A stretch of 64,000 nucleotides of DNA from positions 46,803,814-46,867,813 of the forward strand of contig CM019217.1 in assembly GCA_009741485.1 (NCBI GenBank), given 5' to 3'. The position numbers and the translations under genes are program-made. Positions 48,453 to 60,240 of this stretch are shown in pieces. This DNA is from Malurus cyaneus samueli. Its lineage: Eukaryota > Chordata > Aves > Passeriformes > Maluridae. Position 1 is the stretch's first letter. Each line of letters starts with the position of its first letter. The notes beneath the pieces are model-generated. The model searched no databases, had not been told where the DNA came from, and saw nothing but the letters and a program-made list of their open reading frames with translations.

Positions 48453-49906
48453 TATACCTAATCAAACCAACTAACCATCCCATCCCATATTATTCTACCC
48501 CACCCCGAACATTTGGACATCTCTGGACAGATTTTGATTTTCAGAAAAGTTTTCTCATTTACTTTGCTGGTTTGTGTGATCAACTTGTGAGCTGCACTTC
48601 TCACTTTAAGAGCAAGATACACAAAGACTTGTCTTCATTCACTGCAGGTCAAAAATCATCCATCGTAATTTTGAAGCATACAATTATTGCAAGGAATATT
48701 TTGCATTCAGTTTGTCAGAACTCCCAAAGCCTCCACAGCTTTGGTTGCTTTGTTTGCTATATATAGGAAATAAGCTACAGTCTCATGATACCTTTATTAA
48801 GAAACCCACACATATTACAGTACATAAGCAATTTGAATTCATTTTGGATCTATACTATGATGTGCAGCAATGTTATCCATGTGGTTCCATATTCCAGCAC
48901 ACACTAACTATTTCAGACTGTAATATTTGAAAGGTCCCGCCAAGCTGCAGACAATTATACTCATGGGCTACAAAATCATATATACTCACATTTAAGAGCA
49001 AAATCATTAAAACCAGAGCTGCAGGTGTTCCCGCTGAACAGAGTCAAAACACTGGGTGGTCAGCTTTTCTGAGGCTTCACACCATGGCTCCAGCACGTGG
49101 TTCTGCATGATATGAGATAGGATTGGCAATTTTCACATTTTTGTTAAGTCACAGCAGACTTAGAGATAGAAGTCACTATTTGGAGATTAGCAGTACTCTT
49201 TTTTTTTAATTTTTTTCCTTTTTCCTTCTTTTGCTTTTTAGCAAGGCACCTAATAATTTGTGCCCTGAATAAAGGCATTTTATATAAGTTATAGTTGTTA
49301 AAATAATAATTCTAATAAATTCTAGAAGATATAATTTCAATTAATGTTTACTTATGTAAATGGCATTTTTTTTCTGTACAAATGAAAGTCCAAAGCAGTC
49401 CATTCTTTTAAATTCATAATTTAATTCAAACCTATTTTACTTCTCCGTGAAATTTGGTGGCACATGTGTTTACCAATAGGGAATGTCCAAAGGCGTTCAA
49501 AAACATATTTTATTATCACAATACAGAGAAATACCAGCTTTCAAGTAAGAAGGCATCTAACTTCCAGCTTTTTCCTTTAGAAAAGGACTGAAACACACAC
49601 ACATACAGGCATACATTCCTGGCCAGACCATGTAGGAGGAAGTAATGGAAGGAGTAGGAAAGAAATGTAGTGTGACAACTTTGCAAACAACTGAGCTGAC
49701 AGAAAGTGCTGTTATCCCTTGTTTTCCCTGTCTTTCTGTCTTTGCCTCTAACCCTCTCATTTCACCCTTCTGTAAATGTGGTACTGACTCCAGGATTCAA
49801 TTCAGCCAACTGCCAAGAAAATAGCTTTATAATGGATTTTGTCCGATTTTTTTTTTCTACCAGGTTGGTGATACTAAGTGGCTTGAATGAGTATCAAATT
49901 TGAGGC

Positions 49907-49973
49907 AAAAAACAAACAAACAAAACCCCCTACCCCCACCAAAAAAAAGAAAAAATAAAAAGAAAACCCAAAG
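49907..49973. repeat. A/C-rich tract (with purine-rich tail)
   Basis: AAACAAACAAACAAAACCCCC, then CCCCCACC, leads into an A-rich segment with single G interruptions. It is of the same class as the other A/C tracts but more heterogeneous. Confidence 0.85.
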
Positions 49974-51580
49974 AAAGGAAAAGTGCCAAGAGCTTGTGAC
50001 AAAAGAGAGGGATGGGAAGAAGCAGACAGAGGACCCAGACTTTCAAAAGCAAGCAAGCATTTCAAAATGCTCACTGTGTGATATGGATCTGAGTCGTGGG
50101 CTATCTGATACCAAGATAAAAGAAGGAACATAGGAAAAAGAAGTCACAGCAGGGTATGAATGGAGATTCTATATGCCAAACATCTCCCAGAACTGCTATA
50201 CTTACTTGTGCTGGAGAATGAGGTCAAACACCATTTGTAATGTTCACAAAGTTTGGAGCAATAGAGGCTCCTCTTCAACACTGTCCAAATACAAAGTCTT
50301 TCCCATGGTGATTCTTAACACCCTGGGGGTTGGCAAGGCTATCACCACTCAAACAAGTGTGCAGAGACACCCTGGATCCGTTTTGGCAACCTGAAGGCTG
50401 TAACTGCTAGAGGACCTAAGGACTGCAGGAAAAAGCAGACACAAGGTGCCAGCTCAAGTAACCTCACTCCCAGGAACGTGCAGATGCCTCTGGGAGAATA
50501 AAGAAGGGACTAAAGCATCCCAGGAGATCACATTGCCTCGTTTGAGTTATCCCCATTGCCATGGTTCACCTTCTCTACTGAGCAACCATAATACATAGGG
50601 ATGCTTCTCTGAATTGAGCCCTCTGTCAGAAGATATTCTGTTACATGAGAGCTGTGACTTTTTGGCTCATTATCATGATAAAGTCCCTACTCAGGTTGTC
50701 CTCAGTACTAGTCAGTTGCTACAGCTCAGGGAGAAAAAGATACAGTACAGTTAAAATTTTTTCCAAAATATCTCTATTAAATTTTCCGGAGTTCACACCA
50801 CTAAAGAAATACAGAACTTGCACACATTTACATCAATAAAATGAGTATGTTCTTTTCCTTGTTATAATTACCTCTTTTATTACAAATGGGAGGAAAACGA
50901 GACTTTAACATTTCTTTTCCCATCATATAAGTAGTACATAAATTAATTACCATCTTCCCAAATGTTTCAGTTCCACCTCAAAATTTCTGAGACTGGAGTA
51001 GAGAGATCTTATTTAGAGGGAAGCATAATTAGATCCAAAACTAATTAATATTTTTTTACTAAAAGATGTCATATAAATTATACCAGAGTTTTTCATGGAA
51101 ACTGCTAGATTTTCATTCAGTTTTACAAGTATATTTAATAACAAGAGTTATTATTGCTAGTGTACTTGTTTATGCTGCACAAGGACAAACAGGACTAAAT
51201 TACAGGAATCCATTTCTGAAATTTATTGAGTGGCTCCCTCTCCCATCAATATAAATGAAAGATAATGGCACACAATCAATGATGAACTCCAGCTATTCAC
51301 ATGAAATACTGAAAAACCTTGCAAAGGAAACAAGACAGAAGGAACCAGCTCCTAAGAAACAGTTGTGGTGATACATCAGCCCATGCCATGCTTTCTAAAC
51401 TGCACAAGGGATGCAAACACGCACTTTGGCAGGGAGAAGGGAATTGCTTACTGTGTGCATTCTGCCATCTATTTTTGCTCAGTGAGGGCAGGGCGCCCAG
51501 CCCTGCAGGACTCGGGTCATGTCATCTCCCAAATGCCTCTTGGGGCAGGACTCATCACAATAGAATTTGCTGTTCTTATT

Positions 51581-51597
51581 AAAAAAAAAAAAAAAAA
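51581..51597. repeat. Homopolymer A17
   Basis: Seventeen A lie between CTTATT and TTCAACCC. No AATAAA signal lies upstream. Confidence 0.95.
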
Positions 51598-54146
51598 TTC
51601 AACCCTAGAGTCCCAACAACAATTCAAAGACCTGTTTCCACATTGCTTCTCTCCTTAAAATTCCTGCCCAGGTGTATCATAACTAATAGCTGCAGTCCTA
51701 CATTCCAGATTCCCCAAGTCTTACGAATCTAAGAGAGGTGGCAACCAGATTTTCAAGACAACCTCTCTTCCCACCACTACTTCCTAAATACTATGGAGCA
51801 TCAATAAAACCTACTTACAAACGAAATTGCTTGACTCATAAAAGTACTGGATCAGAATAGTGCAGGGAAGAGATGTACACTTCATTTTTTAACCTCAAGA
51901 CCCAACAGCAACTGCTGAGGTCTTTGCAAGCCCTGAGCAACTGATGCTGCTCTACATCCTCTATCCAAACACATTACCTGATTTACACCAGGCTGCTTAT
52001 GGGAAACCTGCTTTACATTAGACAGTTCCAAAGTCAATGTCTAAATAGTGATAATAAGCACAAAGAGAACAAGCACTCTCCCTCCGTTAGAGAGGAGGAA
52101 AAGAATGAGAAGGTGAGGCAGCAATAAATGGAACAGGAGCCAAGTTCTCAGCCTCCTCCTGCTGCTAGAAGGCATGGGGATAACCTCAGAACTTGCCGTA
52201 TCTCTGGGAGAAATGGTAGCTCCTAGAAATCAGGCACAACTCCATACAAGTATGTCTTGCATGCCTGGGGACAAGGAAGACTGTCTTCAAGAGACTGCTA
52301 AGAATTTACATGCTATTCTAGTGTTAAGAGCAATGGTTATCATCCATCTAAAAATACAGAATTGTTCAGAATTTAAATGAATTTCAGAAAATATCCCACT
52401 AGGACAATGGCCTGTGTAAACGGTCATTTAAACATCACCATTAAAAAAAGTAACATTACTTATAATATTTTTCATTAGCACGAACAACACATTGCTTAGT
52501 TAAGGAAAAGCATGTGAGCCACAATGATCACAGGCAATGACAGTGAAATGTGATTGCTACAGCAATTACCATAGCACTGGATTTGCTTTTCTGAATTCAA
52601 ATTAAAGCAATGAAATCATAATGGTAAAAAATACTTTGTTCAAAGTCCTATCTGCATAGATCAGACATATTTTGTTTAAATATTTACAGGGAAGTTTGAA
52701 ATTTAATCTATTTTGCTTCAAATCTCTATGCTTCTGTTCAAAACTCTATCATGAACTTAACTGAAAGAAATGCAAAGGCTCAGTGAGGCTTCACAATAAG
52801 AATTACGTACAAAGTAATGAGCAATTACATTCATTAACATTAAAATACAGGCCATATTGCTCAATAACAACCACCCACAATTTGCATCCTTGTACTGAAC
52901 ATATCCCCTGTCACCAGTTGGGCACTGCTTCACTGGAGGTGGGGCTGTGTATTTGCAAAATTTGCAGCAAGAAGAAGAGCATCCCAGGCATAAGCACTGA
53001 CCATGACTGCCTTGATGGTACTCCTACCATACCACTGTCAGGTGCCATCACTTCCTTAGCTGGAAAGACTTCTCTAAAGATGAATCACTATTGTAATTTC
53101 TTTAACCTTGCTAGCCCTTTTTTGTGCCTCATGGATAGATTGGTTGCAATTTATATTTGCAATATAATAGTTTGTTAAAACAAAACCCACATGAAAACCA
53201 GGACAGAGTCAAGTCCATGACTAAAAAGTAGCAGCAAATTCTAAAATAAAGCATAGCTCCTTGTTCAAATTTACCATTACACTATCCAGCATCTCTTTTA
53301 TCTTGAGCACTTCCCAGAATAGGCATCCTGATATTCTAGTCTCACTGAGAATATAATAAATATTATCTGTCATGAGGATATAAGTCTCAAAGCCGTATCA
53401 CTCAGTCAGCTGCCAAATTATATCAGTTTCAGGATGGATCCATCTTTCCTGGAAAGTTCTCTTATTCAAAGCCCAGGCTACCACTTCCACTGATACTTTG
53501 GCATCAAAACTCTAACCAAGTTCATTGAAAGCAATTTGTTTGACAGTAGCATAAAGCAAATTTTCTTCCAAAGCGCTTGTAAAATTATGTTTCACTGAAC
53601 AGGCAAGACAAACATTTCCAGTGAGCAGTTTATTCAATAAAGAATATCACTTTAATGCTATTTTCTTCAGCATGATACCCACAAAAAGTTATCTGTAAGC
53701 AGCTGTAATTATCACATATTTGTTCTCCATTTTCACTGTCATTTTAGGCCCCTGTTCAAAAACATTTGCTGTTTACTTGCTATTTCTGCTTTCTATCTGG
53801 ATGAATCTATGGTTGTGAAAGCTTCTTCTACCTATAAGAAACCTTGAAACTCTGAATATCCAGAGGTATCAATTTATCATGGCAAAAGTAAACATTTTAC
53901 AAAAAAACACATGACATAACTATGCTATGCATACATTGCTATGCATGATTATACTCTTGAACAACTGTGGGTTTCATGAGATTTGATTTCTCCTAACACC
54001 TTCTGAAATGAAATCTCATTCAGAAACATTTTTAAAGTGGTGTGCTTTTTAAAAAAAAAATAAACAGAGTGGGGGATTGAAAAAAATCAAGTTTTAATAA
54101 TTTTGGTTCATTTGATCACTTCTAATATGATGCTGATTTATTAATT

Positions 54147-54180
54147 ATTAATTATTCTCTTGCATTAATTATTCTCTTGG
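54147..54180. repeat. Tandem duplication of a 17-bp TAATTA-containing unit
   Basis: ATTAATTATTCTCTTGC (54147-54163) is followed directly by ATTAATTATTCTCTTGG (54164-54180), with 16 of 17 bases identical. Each unit contains the homeodomain core TTAATTA, and a further TTAATTA precedes them. Confidence 0.93.
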
Positions 54181-54537
54181 CATGACATTGTATTTTATTG
54201 CTCAGCACCTAAGGGCTTTTTTTAATGTATATCTGTCATTTTTGTTGCAATCGTAATTTAACTAAAAGCACTACAAAAGCACAGGTTATAAGCCAACAAA
54301 AAAGTTTATAGCAGAAATAAAACTTCTTAAATAAATAATTTAGGCTAAATTACTATAATTTCAGAAAAATATTTGTTTAGAAACTAAGTAAACAAAGTAA
54401 CAGAAAAGAAAATTAATATATAAGTTGTAGCAAATACCTGCTGTGAGCAGTTTCTTAGAATAGGCAATCAAGTAATGTAAAAACTGTGGATATAATCAAA
54501 AAGAGTAAATATTTAGGTTTGACAGAAAAAGGGGCAG

Positions 54538-54569
54538 GTGGGTTGGGTTTGGTTTGTTTTGGGTGTTTT
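54538..54569. repeat. Short G/T-rich tract
   Basis: GTGGGTTGGGTTTGGTTTG is followed by TTTTGGGTGTTTT. It is the complement of the A/C tracts and one of four G/T-oriented copies. Confidence 0.85.
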
Positions 54570-54819
54570 CCCCGTCTTTTTACATCTGCCAAGAGAGACT
54601 TCTTAACACTTTAAATTGTCTGCAATTAAACATTACATAAAACCAGATTTTATTACTGGTCCATGGAAAGAAGCCGAAATTCCCAGAGAGGCTGTAAGTT
54701 TTCAACAGCCTCATCTGAGAGCAGAGAAATAGTCATAACCATTTTTCCAACAGATTAGGCAAGAGCTGCCAAAACCCCGAAGGAAAAGCATTTTGTTTAT
54801 ATCAGCCCCTACTCAGCAC

Positions 54820-55560
54820 GTGGAAAATACAGCTGCAGAGCTGGTTCTCTTGGTCCTCCAGTTTCACACCCTTATGGACAAAACCAGCCAATTTAAATTT
54901 GCAGAGTCACCTCTGTGACACGTAGCAGCTTAATGAAGCAGTTACAACAGATCTGTGACTTGCTGGGGGAAAAAGGCTGGGCTGCTAGGGAGGGGAAACA
55001 GGAGACTCAGGAACTGGCAAGTCATCCAAAAGTCTCCTTCTTTCATTTCATAAAAACACCACCCAAAATCCAGCTTTTCAGTACGACCCCAAAAACATGT
55101 AAAACTTAATATATTACGTTTACTTGGTTAATTAGACTAGTCTTGGAAAAAAGCTCAAACCTGTCTCTCCTGTGGCTCGCTCCCCCATGACCTCTGTGTG
55201 AGCGCCACTCTACAGCAGCAATTCTGTTTTCCATGGAAGCAATTTCCCATCAGCTGTTTGAAGCATGGCAGGGACATCTGTGGCAATGGTGGCTGTAGCA
55301 GAGAAGAGGAGCGGCCAGAGGAGAAGGCCTTGGTGCCTGACTGGCCCTGGCTTCAGGCATCAAGCCCCAGCAAGGAGCATACTGAGCCCAAGGCTCCCTC
55401 CATGGGCAGCCACCAGCTTGAGGCATAGGGCCAGCACTGGGGGACAAAGGCTTGGCATCTGCCAGTCCCTGACAAAAATCAAGATGCTCTCAAGTCATTC
55501 CCCTTGTTCTCCATGAACAGATGCACTTTCCAGCATGGTGGTAGAGAGGAAAGCAGGGAG
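54820..55560. other. GC-richer patch without recognisable gene
   Basis: The sequence is clearly GC-richer than its surroundings, especially 55190-55450. Overlapping frames of 64-83 codons lie on both strands and in different phases. CpGs are few, so it is not a CpG island. It could be an old mobile-element insertion or a decayed retrocopy; no family is recognised. Confidence 0.3.
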
Positions 55561-55635
55561 AGTATTTCAATACTCAGCACCTACACGATAAAGACAAAAT
55601 ATCTAACCAGGTAACTATTTAAAAAAGAGAAAAAA

Positions 55636-56818
55636 TTAGCTCTTAGGAGGTCAGAACTGTTCCATACATCCAGCTACAGTCACTCACTTTTAAACAATCC
55701 TCCAGCCCACGGGCCACCACTTACAGCATTTTTTTTTTGCTTTTTGAAACTGGTTCAATCTGCTCTGAGCATTTATTCCATTTCCTCAGTTTTTTCACTG
55801 TCACTGACCTATCCTAGAGCCAGGCAATCCTGAACGGAACAGCCATGATGCTGTACTTCCTATGAGCAATTTTACTTGTGCCTAACTTAACAGTGGTCTG
55901 ATACATCACTGGAACATGTACACTTGCAATGCCAACACAGAAAAATTCCTTCACTCCACCAATCTTGCTCTGCTTTCCCTAACAGCAAGGGCGAATGACA
56001 ACAGGAAAGAATCCAACAGCTGACATGACATTATATAAAACTTTTCCATTAACTGCAGATATTGCCATTCTTTCTCACTCAAAATACAAGCACAATTATT
56101 TTTGTCAGAAGGGCCACCCTCTCTTCGCATCACCCTCACTTCAATAGCCCTGTCAGCACACGTCACCTCTTTAGCAGCAGGGAGCTTTTATTGGGAACAA
56201 CAGTGGAGCCAGCAAAGAAACACTGGGCAAGTAGCATGCCTGTACTCTGGGCTTATCCTGAGCCTCTGATTCCCCACTGGTTACTGGGCTCCTTCACAAG
56301 GGCTGCTGCTGCTACACTTTTGGCAGGTGAAATATGCCACTGCTACATTGAATGCAAGGTTCATCTCCACAGTGCAAAGGACAGGCAGATTGCAGAACCA
56401 TCTCTACCATTGCTGGTGGAATTTCTTATAATCCAACCTGCATAACATGGGCTTAGTTGAAAAAGAAAAAAGCTCAGAAGTGTCTCTTATCCGCCTATTT
56501 GTAAAGAGAACCAACTAAAAGATAAACCTGAAACTCTGGTTATGGGGTCATCATCCATTAGCACATGGGATACAGCATGTCATATGAAGGGACTTGTTTC
56601 CAGCATGCGCCTCTGCCTAGCAGTTGCCACAGGAATTCACACACATCTGAGACTGATTAGAAAAAAAATTCAGTCTGAGTTTATAAACCCTAATAATCTC
56701 TGAACTGATTTAATGTCTTTAGTAGTAGGCTTTCCTGTATTTCTTTTACCTTTTGGAGGGAAGGTTTTAGCTCTTAGGAGGTCAGAACTGCTCCACACAT
56801 GAAGCTACAGTCACTCAC
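55636..56818. repeat. Direct repeat pair, 52 bp, 92 % identical, 1131 bp apart
   Basis: Copy 1 (55636-55687) and copy 2 (56767-56818) align without gaps and share 48 of 52 bases. Both start TTAGCTCTTAGGAGGTCAGA and end AGCTACAGTCACTCAC. The flanks are unrelated beyond these limits. Either a small segment was copied locally, or both are fragments of one interspersed repeat family. Confidence 0.9.
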
Positions 56819-58014
56819 AATTTCATTGTTTTATTTCAATTCTGGATTTACTCCCCTGGCTTTTACTAGCAGGCATGTGAGCATGATGTGCCACAGCTTC
56901 CATCCTACAGTCTCTGCACCTATACATCAGAATGTCATCGCCCTTGGTGCTGCTACATATGCCTCTTTGTAAGCCTCATGGGTGGCAATAGGATCTTTCT
57001 GCTAAAGGTTTCATCCCACATACAATATTAATCTCTCTGCCAGTGTTCAGAGTGTGCTTTCTTAACTGCCTCATTACCAGTAACATGTGGCACTAAGTAC
57101 AGAGAATTTATTTTCTTTCAACTAAGCTGGATAATATTTTTGCAAGTGTAGGTGTTTTGTTGGGGGTCTTCAAGACATGGATTGTTCAGATCTATCCAAA
57201 TGTAAAATGTCTTCTCCATGGCTCTTAGCACACATATCAAACTTTTACAGCACTGGCCCTTTAGAAATGTCACTGATTCGTTTTATCTTGCATAGACACA
57301 TCAATTTTTCACTTACTGTCCAAGACAGATGCTTGATAGACTGAATAATTATTCTCTGTTTGAAGCCTAGGATATATGGAAGCATCCCAGGCTTTTAGAA
57401 AAAAAAAAGTATTTATTTTCTTTCAGAAGTTTCAGAAGTTAAGCTATAGTGCATTATGTACTCTGAATATGATTTCATTTAATTTATGAGGCTACTATAA
57501 AAATCAGTTGCTGCAGATTTAATGACTTATTGGCGCTATTACCTGAAATCTTCAGCCGTGTAAAATTTTCTTTGGCATTCTGGATGCCATTTTCTATCTC
57601 CAAGGCATTATTTTGTTTGTGACACTGTATCATGCCAAGTGAATTGCTTTCCTGTTGTTTGATTTGTTTTTTTTGTTTTTCTCTTGCATAAAGTTTACAA
57701 AGTCTTGTTTGGGGATTTCTGGCTATCAAATTTGCTTTTTGATTATGAATTATTGCTTTGCTCTTGTAGCCCAAGTGACAAATAAAAAGTTACTTTTAGC
57801 GTTACCCATTGTCTACCCATTCTCCAGTCTCACTGAGGAACTCAATTTCTTGTATTCATTTAATCTGTCCCCCACTAATTTCATTATAATGATTTTCTCT
57901 CCAAGGTTCTCTGGAGTCATTTGAAAAAATTCCCACAGAGGCTGCTCTGGTTCCATTCTTCATTTACTTAAGTTCATTAACTTTGCACATCTTAACAACA
58001 CTTGGTAAAGTTGT
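56819..58014. other. Non-coding DNA
   Basis: No gene can be supported; frames are below 100 codons. A small tandem TTTCAGAAG/TTTCAGAAG lies near 57421-57438. The part next to the CR1 end (57925-58014) may be further CR1 sequence but is too diverged to claim. Confidence 0.5.
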
Positions 58015-58115
58015 TTAATTATGGTGTTCTCTGAGGGTGGATGTCTTTGGTCTCTCAGGCAATTGGACTAGACTATTTTTTTATGTCTCTTCCAGCTGCA
58101 ATATTCTATTCTACT
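58015..58115 (+). mobile_element. CR1 LINE 3' end
   Basis: CAATTGGACTAGACTATTTT, then ATGTCTCTTCCAGCTGCAAT and ATTCTATTCTAC reproduces the terminus of sauropsid CR1 LINEs ('ggttggactagatgatcttaaaggtctcttccaacctaaacaattctatgattc'). The final ATTCTATTC is a decayed copy of the short 3' repeat that CR1 uses instead of poly(A). Only the last approximately 100 bp are recognisable, as usual for 5'-truncated CR1 copies. No reverse transcriptase sequence remains. Confidence 0.75.
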
Positions 58116-59789
58116 TTTATTATTTAGGTAAGAGCTACTCTCAGCTGCCTGCTAGCAACTGATACTGCATATATGCCAGACAGAAAACACCTACTGTTAA
58201 ACATTTTTCAATAGCCAGTAAGAACAGTGTGTTGCCTGCAAAGGATGGAGGCAGTTTCACAAGCTCTGCATTTCTGCATATGCTCCCATGATGTTGCTCT
58301 CTGATCTTTTGAACAAACTCTATGTGTGGAAAACCTGAAGGCCAAAACAGATACTATGTATAATTTTAGCGTTTCCCCAAGATGTCCCTTCCTCTTTCAC
58401 AATGAAAATAGTGAAAGTGGCAAAATAGCACAGTGCAGACAAGCTGTGAAGTAGGTGGTACACACAGCACATGTATAACAGAATGACTATAAAAGAAATG
58501 TATATGCACATGTATAAAAGAAAGAGGTTTTTTAAGTCCTAGAGCTTTACTAGGCACTATTGATTCACACAAGGTGAGTATAAAATATGTTATTACTTCT
58601 GGATTTAGGAATACCCTGCCCTTTGGTTACTTCTTGGGTTTTTACTTGCTTTCAAGGCATAACATCACTTAGCTCGAGGAGGGAGATCCTTCAGGGCTAG
58701 GAGTGATTAGATAAAGGAAACTCATTAGTTTACAATCAACTATTCCTCTGGTATTTACTCCTCAGGCCACAACATTTTTAACAGCATTCCTTCCCTCACC
58801 TTCACCTTGTCCTCAGACAACTAATTTTTTATCTTGGGATTTAAAACAGACAAACTCCATGTGTGTCTTCCGCAAAAACCAAACTCTGCTAGAAGTAGCA
58901 TGAATACCTCTGCTTTCTCTGGGAGAATTTTACACAGAATAACTGTTCTAATCTTATCTCAGTATCAGAAGACAACTGAAACACAAAACTTAGGAACAAA
59001 GATAGAGAAGTCAAGTGGTAGGACTGCCTTCCAGCTCTCTTACACCACTAGCACATTGCAAGTGATAAAACCAACCCATACTTCCCTGACCATGGGTCTC
59101 TGAAAGGAACTGATTTCCTAAGCTAACAAAGGCAAAATTCAGTCTCTACATTCCCAATCAACCAAAAATTCAGGAAATTTCACCTGGGTTCTGGATTGAT
59201 TTGTCTCACATGACTTTGATCACTCACAATGACATGAAGACTGAGTCTGAATTTCAACTGAGGAAAGTCTTAGAGAATAAGCTCTGCACTCCCAGGGCAG
59301 AGTAAACAATCCTTGTCCACTTGCACAATGTGCGGTGTATTCGCCTTAGTTGAAAATGTTTTTTTAAGACTCCTTTACAACAGAAGCTGTAAAATGATGT
59401 TTTTTTGATAAACTATGAATAAGAGGCTCTCTAAGCCATAGTAATTTACTAGACTTGGCAATGCAAGCAGGAAAGCATCTTGAACCACAAGGAGGTTAGG
59501 CATTATAAATATTTTCGGATTGTGTCCACTTCATGTGTCAGCTTTTTGCTAAAAGCTCTTCACTCAACACAAAAGCATGTGCACCTTCAGCAAGTTCAGT
59601 ACATCAGAGAAAACAATGCATTAAAATACAGTTTAGAATAACTAATTTCATATTCTCCTTTAATACATTTTCAGAATGTGAAAGATCTTAAAAGTTAGGA
59701 TAAGTTTGCTTTTGGTCACGTTAGCTTCCACATAAACTTCAGTAATCAATTATTGTCCAACTTATTTCCGTGAAGGAGCCCTTGCCACA
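58116..59789. other. Non-coding AT-rich DNA
   Basis: No gene can be supported. The donor-like ACAAG|GTGAGTA on + near 58572 has no convincing exon upstream. Nothing else is recognised. Confidence 0.5.
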
Positions 59790-60240
59790 AGGGAGGGCCC
59801 AGCAGTCTTGCTTTGCCTCTTGGTTTTCTAGTAACCATGTGGAGAGAAGATTTACCACCACTTTCTCTCACTGTCAGAGTAACCCTTACAAAGTTCTTAA
59901 AGCTTAAAATGGAGTCTTTCAAAGGTTTGCCTCACCATCCAACAGGCCTTTATTTCCAGGTCTTGGCTGCCTTGCTGGTTCTTCAACACAAGAAAGATCT
60001 CCTTAACATGTTCCAAAACATTCTCCAAATTCTTCTCAAGAGAGTGTCTTCCCAACTCCCTTCTGGGCTCGAGCCAACCAAGTCTCAAGAAGAGCTGCTA
60101 CCAGGTCCTGTGCCCATCGTGGATCTCAACAAGTTTCTCCACCCACGTGCTTCATCTCTCCACCTGACTCATCAGCAACTGCTTCCAACCTTGTCTCCCT
60201 CACCTTCCCATTTTTGAAGGGGCCACCTCTAGGCACACAT
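59790..60240. other. GC-richer patch with open frames on both strands, possible decayed retrocopy
   Basis: A 134-codon plus-strand frame (59813-60217) overlaps a 63-codon minus-strand frame (60088-59897). The latter has an amphipathic, coiled-coil-like composition (LEKNLENVLEHVKEIFLVLK). I recognise neither. The patch is less AT-rich than both flanks and has sharp edges, which fits an inserted element, a decayed retrocopy, or an isolated exon without clear splice sites. A coding claim is not warranted. Confidence 0.25.

Larger units (their letters stand above)
48453..54146. other. Non-coding DNA
   Basis: No gene can be supported. Frames of up to 131 codons (52783-53178, +) have no domain and no splice support. 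It includes the A/C tract 49907-49973, the A17 run 51581-51597, a GC-richer patch near 51460-51560 and a short imperfect tandem repeat around TGCTATGCAT (53923-53950). Confidence 0.55.

Noticed and set aside
48335..48766. Longest open frame (143 codons)
   Set aside because: Its first part is a pure A/C low-complexity tract translating into Lys, Asn, Gln and Pro; no domain and no splice or promoter support.
52783..53178. 131-codon plus-strand frame
   Set aside because: No recognisable family, no splice signals at its ends, and a composition matching surrounding non-coding DNA; Cys and His positions do not form a known zinc-finger pattern.
54915..55516. Cluster of 64-83-codon frames in GC-rich DNA
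   Set aside because: Frames lie in different phases and strands with no domain; explained by fewer stop codons in GC-rich sequence.
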